Positions 47,173-59,320 of a DNA stretch of 64,000 nucleotides are shown here, in pieces. The notes under the pieces are model-generated. The model saw only the letters and a list, made by a program, of their open reading frames with translations. It did no database searches and had not been told where the DNA came from. The DNA comes from Skeletonema tropicum (taxonomy: Eukaryota; Bacillariophyta; Thalassiosirophyceae; Thalassiosirales; Thalassiosiraceae). A program made the translations under genes and the position numbers. The stretch spans positions 2,232,001 through 2,296,000 of the forward strand of contig CM074132.1 in the NCBI GenBank assembly GCA_037178625.1, given 5' to 3'. The first letter of the stretch is position 1; the number at the start of each line of letters is the position of its first letter.

Positions 47173-48938
47173 TAGGGTGTCCACGCATGCAAATTTGTCC
47201 GTGTATTTGTCACATAACGGTGACAAATCGAAAACCGGATGAAAAATGTCAAATTTGGATCTGTCCGTTCGGGGACAAATGGTCGGGCCGTTGACAAATT
47301 TCTACATAATTTGTCACCTTGTCACGTACAATACTGAATTCCTCTGTAGAATATTTTTCGGGCGATTGAGGGGGAGAGTGAGAACCCCCAGAGGTAACCT
47401 TTTTGGCGCCACGCAGCTGCTCTTCCATCTTCCAACCATGGTGATGGGAAGGCCGCCAACAACTCAGCACATAAAATGAAACGAAGGATAACAGCTTTTG
47501 AGCAGTTAAACATTATTATGATGATAGTAAAGCAATGAGGCTTTCTAGTGCTGCTTCATTTCTTGGGATGTCTCCCAGGGCACGGAGGATGAGGAGCATC
47601 TTTACGGCTCCTCGACATGCATCTGCATCGGATGTTGGATCGACAGATGGTGATCAACCTGCTGTCGATAACAATGTCGGCTATGGATTTCTCGCACCCG
47701 CATCGGCTCAACTAGAAGAAGAAGTCACTACCGACGGAGATCATCCTGCTGCTGATAACAACGGCGGCGGTGAATTGCTCGAAGCCGCAGCAGCTCAACC
47801 GGAAGCTGTGGAAGACGCTCAATGTTATTATCCTTGATCTCCCTGAGATAGGAGATAAAAGATACTGATTAAAGTATGCTTGTATCTACTTGTATCTACG
47901 TACGTGTAATCTAGCACTCAATCGATAGGCAATGAATTGCCACAGGACAACGAGACAATGTGTGGCGGATTTGCGTCAGCTAATCCAGATTCCAGATCTC
48001 TCTCGCTTCTCTCTGCTGTCGCACAATAGCTACAACGTGAGCTGCAACAGCAGCAGGAAAGTTACGACGTAGCAGCTGAAGCAACTGGAGCTCATGTTAG
48101 GGCAATGAAAAGGTCTGGCTTGTTCAGCAGTGGTTTCCAACCTGGTATGTCTGCTCAGAGATTTAGTAGGATTTAGTGATGCCCTTTTGACATGGGGTTT
48201 ACAAGTCAACTTCATGTATAAACCAGTACACTAGACACATAATATCAATAGTCCTTTATGTCAATTGTGTAGTATGACTGGTATCATTAATTTTAATTGT
48301 GCAGTATGACTGTATATTGTCTACACTTGACCACCTTCTTTCGTCCTCAACAATTTTGTCATAATTTGTGCTGCTGATTGCAGACACACATCCTCCTAGA
48401 ATTATGAATGCATCGACACAAAACGACACCGATGACCCATAAAGCGATATTTAATGAATATGTGTTGTGATTAGTTTTACAAAGGCGCTCGTGTCGGCTT
48501 CTACTCACCCCCAGCCGACATTCGTTCAAAATGGAGCAGAAATCGTAGTGTAAGAGATAGGCACTAATACGTCTGTAGGCGAGATGTTTCGCCCATTTCC
48601 GATGACACCATTCGATTCAACATCAAATTATGGATTAGGATACATATTATCCATGCATTATATTCGTAATTAGTAGTGATATGGACTTGCTGGTGGAGTG
48701 AGTTTTTATGTATACATCATGTTGTGATTAGCTTGGTGTACTTATGAGAGATGAGAACCCCGCCGTAAGTAAGTAGGGCAGAAGGGGGTTGAAGGGCTGT
48801 GCGCTCTGACATGTCAAATGCCGTCTCGGACAAAAATTGCGTGGACACGAACGTCCTCAACGGTCGGACAACTTGTCAACTGAAACAGCGGACAAATAGT
48901 CCACGTCAAGGGGACAATTCCACTGCGTGGACACCCTA
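47173..48938. mobile_element. Small element with TAGGGTGTCCACGCA ends
   Basis: Left end TAGGGTGTCCACGCA (47173-47187), right end TGCGTGGACACCCTA (48924-48938), perfect 15-bp inverted repeats. Both subterminal regions are rich in TTTGTCC/GGACAAA words (for example 47193, 47262, 47275, 48827, 48888). About 1.77 kb. It carries a small Ala/Asp-rich ORF. Probably a non-autonomous DNA transposon; superfamily unknown. Confidence 0.65.
47535..47837 (+). CDS. Small hypothetical ORF in the element
   Basis: 100 residues, ATG start, low-complexity: MRLSSAASFLGMSPRARRMR and then two similar Asp/Ala-rich repeats (STDGDQPAVDNNVGYGF and TTDGDHPAADNNGGGEL). Another coding-like stretch, QQQQESYDVAAEATGAHVRAMKRSGLFSS, follows on the same strand at ~48045-48175 and could be a later exon of the same gene. 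No family recognised; may be a remnant of a longer element protein. Confidence 0.4.
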   Translation: MRLSSAASFLGMSPRARRMRSIFTAPRHASASDVGSTDGDQPAVDNNVGYGFLAPASAQLEEEVTTDGDHPAADNNGGGELLEAAAAQPEAVEDAQCYYP

Positions 48939-49109
48939 ATATGAAATTTCATTTTTGACCTCCAAATTTGACCTTCTCAAGACAGAATGGGGGCAAGAGG
49001 GCTTCCTCTCTCAGAAATGACCAGCCTGCCCCACGTGGCTGGCGATGCCCCTCGAAAGAAAACCACAAGCAAAAGCAAAATTTAAAATTTACCTGTGCGT
49101 GGACAAAAA

Positions 49110-49451
49110 AGTAAAATTTGGAGGCAGGGCAAATTAACCCTTGCGCACTTGCATGCTTTTTACCTCGAGTCTCCATTTTTTTCGATTTTTAAAAATGTTC
49201 GTTTCTTGTAAAGTTTAACACGGTAGCCCCCATACTAAATGGGACCCCTCTGCCATCATATCAAGGCCGAGTTGGAGAAGGGTCGGATCTGACGCCGCAA
49301 CTCGATGCCACTATGCCATACGAGGTTGGGAGACCCTTCAGGACCGGGCTGTGCGACCTTGGTCACCGAGATATCGTCATTTGAATTTATGAATTTCCCC
49401 CATTTCGTGTCGGCTGGACATCTCTTGTGTATTGTGTTCGTAGGTGTCCTT
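49110..49451 (+). repeat. Left long terminal inverted repeat
   Basis: Starts GTAAAATTTGGAGGCAGGGC and ends GTGTTCGTAGGTGTCC; inverted copy at 51185-51525. Confidence 0.92.
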
Positions 49452-49605
49452 TGGCCCAGATAGAGACGTGGGGGGTTTCGTCCTCTGTTGTCAACATACG
49501 GAAGGGGGCGTCCGTGCCGTATCCGCCCTCATAATCTATTATTTTCAAAGCAGTCGGCATTATTTATTTTATGTCTCTACCAAGGGGCGGTGTGGGGTGT
49601 GTATT

Positions 49606-51132
49606 ATGAGTGGCATTCAATTCAACAATAGCAGTCATTCCGCTCTACGTAAAGCGATCGCTCACTTCGTAAAAGATGATAGTCTTCTCGGTAAATATTG
49701 TAGTTATGAGCAATTGCATGTACCAATAAGCACAATCATGTGCCGCTGGAGAGGTCAAGATGATATGAAGAAGGTAGATGAAAAAATGATAACAGCTGCT
49801 TTTACTGTTCAAGGGGGTGAAAAGGAGTACACCCTTCCATTTTGGCAGGTGGTTGGAGGAGGAGAGACCGACCCCGAGTTTGAGAGTATATGCTATGCAC
49901 AGGGATCTCAAGCAGTTGGAGGAGGAAGGCGGTTGGAAAAACGATCCAGCATTTGCAGAGTACCAGGAGGTAGTCAATAAGTTTCCAGATGCGTGTGACG
50001 GCTTCAGAGACGAAATCAAAGATGGCGGAAAAGCGTTCTTTCGTAGAGCCGAAGAAGTCTTCTTTGAGAACTACCGCCCCCAATTCAACAAGCATATTGC
50101 AAGCTGTGTGAGAATATCAGATACAGCAGCAACAAATAAAGGTGCACCAAATACTGCTCGTTTGCTCCCGTGTATGATGGGTGGACACCCCGAACTCGCC
50201 CGTGAGTACGCAGCGTGGCTTTTAGCCGCAGAAGATCGTGGGGAAGTAGATGTTGGAGATGATGATGAATGGTTCCGTCATCATTTTAGTACGAAGGAAA
50301 TAGTACTTGACCACAATGAAGGAGACTTGCCACCAATCAAGATCAAGATTGATGATTGTATGGAATATCTCACAGGAGAGGTCAATCCATTCGAAATGAC
50401 GGACAAGGGGTGGAGAATCATGTTCAAAATGCTGGATTTGTCCGCAAAACAGGCGTCGGAGAAGGGAGAGGATCCGACCGTGCAACGGCACATTCTTATC
50501 TTATACGCGACTTCAATATGCAATCAAAATTAGAGTTTCGTGCGACGAAAAAGACAAAGGTGGAGAAGGATAAAATCCAGAGAGTTTGGGGCAGTAGAAG
50601 AATCAATATGTATTCCATTTACACGGACTCATTTATAAAGACTCTCGAGAAGGCTTTTGTGGAACTCGGCAGAGAACAGAGAAACGAGCTCTACACATTC
50701 CTTCAAAGTGATGAGTCTAGGCAAAGTACCAAAGACAAGAAAAAGTTAGTCAATAAGGTCAAAGATGCAACGAAAAAGAAGAGGAGTATTACCAAGTCAG
50801 AAGCACCCAGCAGTGTACAACTTACTCCAGACATGGATGGTGGCATTCTATTTTCGATTTTGACAAAAAAAGCCGGACACGAGCCACATGTCAACGCAGA
50901 GATTGTTGAACGTAAGATCGAATACAAATTGAGTCTACCAGTTACTGAAGCAAAGATAGGAGAGAAAACCAAATTGCTCAGGAATGAAGCATTGCTGGAC
51001 ATGGTCGAAGCTGGAGAAGCTGCTGCAGGAGACAAGCCTCCGAATTACATCAAACCAAAATCTGAAATGATGAAGCAACTCTACGTGAAGCAGCGAGAGA
51101 TTCGAGCTGACAAAAGAGCCACTAAGTCATAG
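49606..51132 (+). CDS. Element-encoded protein of unknown family (~508 residues)
   Basis: ATG at 49606 (MSGIQFNNSSHS). Frame 1 to ~49885, frame 2 to ~50505, then frame 1 to the TAG at 51132; one extra and one missing base give an exact 508-residue frame, so it is probably intact in the organism. Text includes HFVKDDSLLGKYCSYEQLHVPISTIMCRW, WKNDPAFAEYQEVVNKFPDACDGFRDEI, MMGGHPELAREYAAWLL, EWFRHHFSTKEIVLDHNEGD and a basic C-terminus with DESRQSTKDKKKLVNKV and KKRSITKSEAPSS. I see no clear DDE/D triad spacing, zinc knuckle, HTH or helicase motif. It is mostly soluble and charged. It is either a transposase too divergent to recognise by eye or a captured cargo gene. Confidence 0.6.
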
Positions 51133-51184
51133 CTAATAACACTAATGCATTACTACTCATATTTTGGCTTCGTAGGCCACACAA

Positions 51185-51525
51185 TGGACACCTACGAACA
51201 CAATACACAAGAGATGTCCAGCCGACACGAAATGGGGGAAATTCATAAATTCAAATGACGATATCTCGGTGACCAAGGTCGCACAGCCCGGTCCTGAAGG
51301 GTCTCCCAACCTCGTATGGCATAGTGGCATCGAGTTGCGGCGTCAGATCCGACCCTTCTCCAACTCGGCCTTGATATGATGGCAGAGGGGTCCCATTTAG
51401 TATGGGGGCTACCGTGTTAAACTTTACAAGAAACGAACATTTTTAAAAATCGAAAAAAATGGAGACTCGAGGTAAAAAGCATGCAAGTGCGCAAGGGTAA
51501 ATTTGCCCTGCCTCCAAATTTTACT
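51185..51525 (-). repeat. Right long terminal inverted repeat
   Basis: Inverted copy of 49110-49451. Confidence 0.92.
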
Positions 51526-51736
51526 TGGTAAAATTTGGCCAAGCGAGGTCAAATTTGGCAAAAATAAATTTGATGCGTGGACACAGTAATACAAGCTACA
51601 AGCTCGCTCGCTCTGCATTCTGCATGCATGCCTATCTACCTCTGCTACTACTTTCTGATCGATCTGTAGTACTACATCCGGCGCATCATTTTACATCGAC
51701 ACTGTCACAGGAACACAAGCACAAGGCTTTGTCAAA

Positions 51737-53059
51737 ATGGTGTCATTCGAAAACGGTAGATTCATTCTACGCCGCCGACAGCAGCCATCGACACAAATCA
51801 GGCTACTCCGCCTATTTCCATCCGCAAAAATAGCTCTAGTTGCGGTCATTCTCTTAATTTGGGGACATCTCATCAGGAGAGCTTCTGAAACTAGTGTTGA
51901 TCATGATATGTTACGTGCTGCACGAGATGCTGATATTCCGTCGGTGGTGGACGGTGGGGAGAGAAAGCAGCGGATGAAAGATGAGCAGCCTCCTTCTTTG
52001 CCTGTTCATGTGTTGCATACATTTGAGGATGTCTATAAACATGAGGAGGATGAGGAAGCCGAAGAGAGCAATTATTCACAGACGGATGCGTCTGTTGATG
52101 AGCGAGACGACGAGGACGAAACATCTGGTGAGGATGAAGTGGGTGACTCCGCTGAGGTAGAAGCCAAACAATACTCAATCTCACTCAACAATACATTCTT
52201 GGAGCATCTGCAATCACTCGATCCGATCCCAAAACACGTTCACATGTTCTTTCCCGACAAGGAGTATTATCGGAGACAACCCATCCTCCCTTTTGTGTCA
52301 CATAGCATCATTAGTCTCATCAATTTGAATCCCGACTGGAATGTGACGGTATATAATGACACAATGATTGACAGAGTCATTCAAAGAGCAGGAGATACCG
52401 GTATCATCTCGAAAAAAGAGGTGGACGTGCTAATTGGTGTAGAGGGAGAAGAAGAGGGGCAAAAACAAACAGCTCACATTGTGGAACGAAGTGATATCGC
52501 ACGTCTCATCCTAATGTATCAACAAGGTGGTATTTATTTAGACGTGGATCGATTGGTCAGCAGAAAGTTTGCTGATTTCATCACGCAAAGTACTCGTCTT
52601 TGCCTTCCTACTCATTTTGATATCAACTTTGCACAAGATATCTTGTGCTCTTCGCCTGGGAATGAGATGTTCCTTTCCATTATTCAAAAAGCTTCTAAAA
52701 TCCGTTTGGAGTCAGAGCGCAGAAAGGGATGGACAAAGGGCAGCTCGTTGTTCGAAATGGGCCCCCCGTTGTATAATTCCCAAGTATTGATGAACGTGTT
52801 TGGCATGGATTCAGAAGCGTACGATCGCCTTAAAGGTGACGAAGGCTTTTTCGCCCAGGCGAGGGGCGCTATTGCGGCGCAGGGGACGATAATTACGAAA
52901 CTGGAATCGGACTATTGTAATGACACTCTTGTTTTGGATAACTCGTTTTCGGTTTGCCCTCCTCGTGAAGAGTTGTATGAACGCTACGGAATGACACCGT
53001 GGGCTGAAGAGGTGGATGCACTCTGGGAGTCGGAGTCTGATCTGAAGCAAGCAACATGA
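51737..53059 (+). CDS. Type II membrane glycosyltransferase with DXD motif (OCH1/MIPC-synthase-like)
   Basis: Single exon, 440 residues, clean frame. A short basic N-terminus is followed by a signal anchor (IALVAVILLIWGHLI, residues ~31-45), then an acidic stem rich in Glu/Asp (about 60-145). The catalytic part contains IPKHVHMFFPD, LNPDWNVTVYNDTMID, and RSDIARLILMYQQGGIYLDVD, whose DVD is the metal/nucleotide-sugar DXD motif of the Gly_transf_sug family (Och1, mannosyl-inositol-phosphoceramide synthases). It should act in the Golgi lumen on glycans or glycolipids; donor and acceptor cannot be told from sequence. Confidence 0.88.
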   Translation: MVSFENGRFILRRRQQPSTQIRLLRLFPSAKIALVAVILLIWGHLIRRASETSVDHDMLRAARDADIPSVVDGGERKQRMKDEQPPSLPVHVLHTFEDVYKHEEDEEAEESNYSQTDASVDERDDEDETSGEDEVGDSAEVEAKQYSISLNNTFLEHLQSLDPIPKHVHMFFPDKEYYRRQPILPFVSHSIISLINLNPDWNVTVYNDTMIDRVIQRAGDTGIISKKEVDVLIGVEGEEEGQKQTAHIVERSDIARLILMYQQGGIYLDVDRLVSRKFADFITQSTRLCLPTHFDINFAQDILCSSPGNEMFLSIIQKASKIRLESERRKGWTKGSSLFEMGPPLYNSQVLMNVFGMDSEAYDRLKGDEGFFAQARGAIAAQGTIITKLESDYCNDTLVLDNSFSVCPPREELYERYGMTPWAEEVDALWESESDLKQAT

Positions 53060-53110
53060 AGCATGATTAAACACAAAACACTCAATCATTACTAAGAGTG
53101 CACAACTTCG

Positions 53111-56100
53111 TTAGAAGAAACTACTTATAATGGATCCCTCATCCCCTCTCTTTTTCTTCTTCTTTTTTGATTTTCTCCTGGATGAAGTCCTTCTCTCGTC
53201 CTCCTCCATTGAAGGAGCATACGGAGCATTGGTCGCTTCTGCAACTAGTCTTGCGCCTGGGCCACTCAAAACTGAGTTCATTGCTGCCCACAAGCTAAAA
53301 CCTTGTTCATTTGGTGCACCCGTGCTGGGGCGATCAATGCTTTGATTTGCCGTAGCCATGGTCCGAATTGCTGACATAGCACTCTGCACGTTTGCCGACG
53401 TGTCCTCGCCTGTTAACCCCCCAGGAGGGACATATCCGTGCTTTTTGATCTGATGGAGTTCTCTACTCATGTGCTCGGCGGCAACACGCAAATCGTCCAC
53501 ACCTTTCAATGCTACTGAAAATGCTTGCATTTCCATCTCGGATCTTTCAGCCTCCTCCTTCAGCTTATTCTGTGCACCTTCTGCCTCCTTCTTGTAAACC
53601 TGGAGCTGCCGTTGCAACTCCTCGTTCAAGCCCCGTAGGCCTTCGTTTTCAGCTTCCGCAATAGCATCTCCGTCTTCTCTATACTGTCTCACTCCAAAGC
53701 ACAAATCTTCTTCGGTGGTTTCTTCCTCCAAATTTCTCAGTTGGGCCTCCTGAGTGCTGACGCGCAACTTCAGCTCTTGGATTTCAATGTCTTTTTGCAT
53801 CCCTGATTCGGCTAGACGCCTCAGCTCATCGTACTTACGGATCATGTCGTCCGCACTGGTGTTGTTTTTGGCGTTGATTAGCTCATCCTTTGCGGCTTCA
53901 AGCTCGCTTCTTAGGCGCTCGATCTCAAATTGAAGAGTGGCAACATCGTTGGCAGCTTCATCTTCACTGATTGTCTGAGGAGTTATTATTGCAGTTGTAC
54001 CATTCTTGGGCGACCTCAACCGCAACTCAGCGACTTCGTTCCGCAATTTCGTCTCACGGGCAATTGCTGATTCAGAACGAGCCTGCTCAGCTTTCAGCCT
54101 CGCTTCCACTTCATCCAAGCACTTTTTCAAAGTGCCATAAGCGCTTGCATCCGCGGTAGATCCAGAAATGCTGGCATCTTTCATACCATCGATTTCCTTG
54201 CGTAGAGTAGCATTTTGATTCTCGAGATCAATCAGTGATGCAAACTGTTCTTCCGCGGTCTCTAATATCTTCTTGTTCGCTTCTTTCAGCTTGGCAACTT
54301 CTTTTTTCATCCTTGAATTTTCCTTCTTCAGATCTTTATCGGGCTTTGATGTTGACATGGAATCTTCTGCCATAGGTTGACTTGATTTAGCTTGTTCAAG
54401 ATCCCTACGGAGTTGTTCATTCTCTTCTTGTAAGTGAGAGATATCTCCGGCGTTGGTACTCTTGGCTGATTTTCGCGCTGCAACTAACTCCGCCTTGGTT
54501 GCCTCCAGCTCTTTCATTAATGCAAACTGCTCTTCAGAAGGCTCTGAGGTTGACTGCGGTTTGGATACACTTGAAGAATTACGTAATTCCTTCTTCAGCT
54601 TCTTGATTTCTTTCCCCCTTGCAGTAGATTCTGCTAGTGCATCATTTAACTTTTGTTGCAGGTCTTCTTCATCATCATCAATACCATTTGCTACTGCCTG
54701 AGTAGTGGCGGCTTGCGACTTGAGTAAATCTATTTCGCTCCGCAATTCAACTACAGATTCTTTTGCCTCCTCCAATTCTAATTCTCTCGCGCGCGTAGAA
54801 GCTAAGGCATCTTCTGCTCGTTGCTGTTCCTCTACAAGATGCTTCCGTGTAGTTGTAAGTTCATTGTTCAATCGTTGGATTTCATCTTTCAGTTTTGAGA
54901 GGTCAGATTCTCTGCTAGAATTTAGTGCCGCTTTCTTCTTCGCAGCCTCTTCGGCCTCTTTCTTCTTTTCCTCCTTGAGCCGATCCATTTCTAACCTCAT
55001 TTCTTCCATTCTATTCCTGAACTTATCTCTCTCTTCCGAAATATTCGAAAGGTTCTTTGCTTCGGCTTTCAGGCTTTCTAGAACTTGAATGGCTTTTCTG
55101 ACTCTCACAGCACATTGGACAGTGATAACGGCTCTTCTCAGTTGATCAAGAGCCTTGAATTGAGCTCGTCCAACTGCACCACGATGCATTCTTTGACACC
55201 ATCTAGCAATAATCAAAATTTGGCAAAATGCCTGTCGGGCTGTGAATCTTCTGTAAGCAGCCTGAATCCTTGTTGCGTTGAAACACTCGCGAGCGGCTTG
55301 TACCTTTCTCTCCGCGATAATGACTCGTGCCCAGCATTGTAATTGAATGTTGGCCTCACAATACTCGTGAAAGGTGCGATATTGGATGTACCCACGTGCA
55401 ACAGCTTGTACTTTCCTCGCAGCGCTGACCATAAAATCCTTTCGCATCTTCTCAATTATGTCGAAAGCACGTCGTCGGAGGAAGACTTTTGTCTTGCCTA
55501 CCTGAACCCCGATTGCTAACAAATCAACTTTATCGCGACTCTTCGACTTCTTCTCATCGACCGACGATACCGAGTCTGTCAGGGCCATTTTCTTCGCAAT
55601 AGCATCAACCAACACAGCAATTGGTTTAACTTTCGTCTTTGCCTTGGCCGCCTTCTTCAATTCTCTCATTCCTAGTGTCCGATATCTTGAAATGAATTGT
55701 GAATGGCTGTACCGCTGTGGATATCCAACACGTGAAACACGCACGGCTTCGACAACACCTGCACATCGTAGTTGCTCTACAATCATTTGAGGATCAAAAT
55801 TATCTGGGACTAGCTGGGCATTTGGCTTGAGACATCTTACATAGTGAGGAGATGTAAGATCGATTTTCGCTCTGAGTTCTTGTAATTGCTTGGCAAAGTG
55901 ACCGCCCACGGTGGCATTCTTCTTTGCTCTACCACTTGCTGGTTTGTCCTGTGCGGATGTCGACTTTATTATCGATGCAAGCTCCTTCACGAAGTCAATC
56001 GAAGAAGATAGTAATAGATCTGATGCCTCTTTTGGAAGTTCGTCTCTATTTTTCTCCACAAAACCATCAGTTTCATATTCTACCAGGCCAGCGTAGTGAA

Positions 56101-58347
56101 AGACTCCGAATTGACGTGCACCAACCTGTCGAAAGTTCGCTTCAAAGCGTGGCTTCCCTGAAAGCTTTTGGTACAAATCATTGGCGAATGTCTTATCCGT
56201 CGTTCCTGGAGCACGACATTGGTCAGTCTAATATATTGAGAATGCCATATCCCTTTTTCCAAATCAAGTCCAGAGCATCCTGATTGTCCGGAAACGAAAT
56301 AAACGACCATTTGATCCCTTCCTGCTCGTATTCGTCTTGCTCATTCTTCAATACAAACAAGTTGAACTGCTGCTGGAGCGCCTCGTTACAAGTAATTGAT
56401 GCAAAGCTGCTCAAACGAGTTAACCTTGAAACTCTCAAACCCAAATATATCCAATACACCAATGAAAGCACTACCGGAATTTCCTCCCTTCGATCTTCTT
56501 CCACCACCCTGTCTCTGACCTCGATCCCTTCTTCTTGACAGTAATGGAAGCATTGATCCGCTTCACAACATAATCAAATATGGCACTGTATGTAGCTTTC
56601 ATCAATGCCTCCAAACCCTTCTCTGCTTTGTCCTTCTGCACTGCACGTGTGTAGGATTGCCCTCTCGCCTCAATTTTAAAGTAGCACAGGGCTTGATTAA
56701 GATTCTCTTTGGTCACACCTAACAACTTCAAAATCGGTTCCAAGTGTTCATTTTCGGCATCAATTTCACATTCCTCCCCCCCCTTGATAGGATTAATTCC
56801 CAAATTTGATAGATGCAACACTGCCGATGCTATGGAGAACACATCATCCTGCTGTTCCTTTGTAAATCCCATCACCTCAAGAGCATCTACCAAATCCTCA
56901 TACGTGTCTGTATCCAACACTCCATCCCTACGATCATACGTCCCAGAACACGAAGTAATCTTAAAATCTTCGGCAGTATAATCTCCTAACAAAAATTTAT
57001 CCAATTCATCATCCGTCATTCCACTGAGCATCTCATAAAAGACGTGATAATTTCGTTCCCCCTCCGCCTGAGAGATCAGTCTCACTTTTTCAAGTAGATA
57101 CGTCTCGATAGATGCACCCACCAATGTTCCTGTGGGATCAAAGCGAATTTCAATAAACTTTCCGAATCGAGATGAGTTGTCATTCCTAATCGTCCTAGCA
57201 TTCCCAAATGATTCGAGGAATGGGGTTAGATTGCAACACTTGTTGTTCAATACTAGTATCCAATGGATCATCGTCATCTTGCAGTGATCTACGTAACCCC
57301 AAATCAACCGATTCTCTCTTCTTCATCCTCTTTTTAGGAGCGGAGGAGGATGATGATGATTTCCCCCCAGTTTCATCCATTGCCTTGACCTCTGCCCGTC
57401 GTTCACTCAACGTTGCCAAATACTGCATAATGAATTTTGTGGTGACTGTCTTCTCGTGAGTACATCATGGACTAATGTTGTGTTGAGAAATGTGTGAATA
57501 AATTTTGCAAAAATGAATTCTTACCTGTCTTTCCAGCTCCACTCTCACCACTAACAAGAATAGACTGATCACATTTCTCCCCTGCCCGTGCCAAATCAAT
57601 TTTTAGCATCATGCTACGATACGTTCCATCGGCAAGATCATATACATGTGGTGCCAACATGTCACCGTCTCGACCTCCACCTCCACCGTTACCACCACCG
57701 CCGCTATTTCCTTCTCCACTACCACCCATGAGCATCCGTGCCTCCCCCCTTTCCCAATATCGTTTCATAATAGTATCCGAATATAAACTCTTACAACTCT
57801 TGAACGGATTCAACGCAATTAATATAGGACCAGTATTGGTATAAATCTTATCCTGATCAAACCGCTTCCTCAAACAATGTAACACAGCCGGCTCATGTAA
57901 ATGAGTCAACGTAATCAAATCATCTGGATACCCCAACGGTTCCCCATCCAAACCAAATTGTTCATTATTCTCTTCGGAATCATCATCAAATCCAAGATCT
58001 TCTCCATCCTCATCCCCATGATAATTGGCCATGACCACATGGCCCTTCTCGATTGCCCCTCCCGGAATCTCCAATGTATTTCTATGATACTCACTTTCCT
58101 CATCTTCGATACACACAGTGATCGGTGAAGTAGCATCCAATGTACCGTCGTTGCCCGAGTGACCACCCGAGGTTATTGTGGCGGGGACCCATCCCCAGTT
58201 GATTTTTCGAATGGAGTCGGAGTCGTCGGTGCAGTGATCATCGGCGATTGAGCCGTGCATTCCGAGGCGGCGGTTGGTGTGGGAGTGGTCTGGGTGGAGG
58301 ATGGAGTGGATGGTGGCGGTGTTTACCCATACTTTGGTGTCTTCCAT
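53111..58347 (-). CDS. Unconventional myosin heavy chain (four frame breaks)
   Basis: Exon 1 58347-57525, intron 57446-57524 (79 nt, GTAAGA...ACAG, phase 1), then 57445-53111; about 1717 residues. An N-terminal region precedes a motor with P-loop GESGAGKT, switch [10 protein letters not shown], switch [29 protein letters not shown] and VRCLKPN. The converter leads to several IQ-like motifs ([34 protein letters not shown]), then about 600 residues of coiled coil and a basic end [12 protein letters not shown]. Single surplus bases near 57205, 56510, 56395 (CINYC) and 56235 (ILDDQCRAPG) break the motor; disregarding them gives an exact frame. Class is probably a stramenopile-specific myosin; cargo is unknown. 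The last 1000 residues are in one clean frame. Confidence 0.92.
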
Positions 58348-59320
58348 TGTGAAATGTTATATTATTTGATTTGTGTTGTTCGATAATTCGGAATATGCTG
58401 AATTCTTCGATGCTTCGCTGGGGCGGAGTTGTTAATACTGCGCTGCGCCTCTATCTACTGCATTAAAATTTTGATACCGCTATATCTTCACCGATGCTTG
58501 CCGATGAACACCGGAACGAGACCGATGTAAGAAGATATGTTGCCGCGCTAGCTATTGCCACTGTGTTACAACAGTAAGTGTAAGGGGGGCGGGGCTGATC
58601 ACAACATCGAACTGACATCGTACGTGAACAAACACAGGGGAGGGAAGAAGTTGAAGTGATCGGAGCGGCGGCGCGGGCCAAAAATAGACATTCTTGAGAA
58701 AAGGCACATGACACAATGACCCAGCCTCTAGAGGAGAAATGATGAGAGAAATCTTAAACCGGACAGTGGACAGCTTGATGTACCTCTTTGAGATGACACG
58801 TACAAAGCCTCAAATATCCCCCAAAATAAATAGGGATATAACACGGACATTTCGGGTCATTTTGAGGGCATAAACTGTCATTTTACGACCAAAAGCGCCA
58901 CTAGCTACTCGGTAGGCCTACTCGGTAGGCCTAAAGTAGTCACAACCAGTCGGTCACCCTTTTGCAATCTAGGACGACTGCTTTCCAAAATCGAAGAATA
59001 TTTTAACCATGGAATCAGTATCTTTTTTCACGTTGGTGTAGAATGATGATGCTTATCACACAGGCGCGACATATTCTTCATTTTTGTCGATAACAAAACA
59101 TCTTACATACATAAGACGCGATTGCTTGTCAAGAAATGTCCCATCAAGAACCGAAGTTCAAGTACTATTCATGATTTCCTACGATCAGCATCCTATCCAT
59201 CTCATCCTCTCGGCAGGCTACATGTATGAGTGTGTGTAGGTCTGTGTCTGTGTGCAAAGGCTCTCGTAGTGCAAAGCATGCATATATTATGTATTATTTT
59301 ACTCCTTGCAAAGCATCATC
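58348..59320. other. Intergenic region
   Basis: Divergent promoter space between the myosin (-) and the solute-binding-protein gene (+). It contains a tandem CTACTCGGTAGGC pair (58905-58932). A signal-peptide exon for the downstream gene may be hidden here but I cannot locate it. Confidence 0.4.

Larger units (their letters stand above)
49110..51525. mobile_element. Element with ~342-bp near-perfect terminal inverted repeats
   Basis: Left arm 49110-49451 and right arm 51185-51525 are inverted copies; reading them against each other I find a single substitution (near 49143) over about 340 bp. They enclose one ORF of unknown family. Outer flanks have diverged similarity (AAATTTCATTTTTGACC at ~48942 against the region ending ~51570), so the original element may have been longer. 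Confidence 0.85.
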
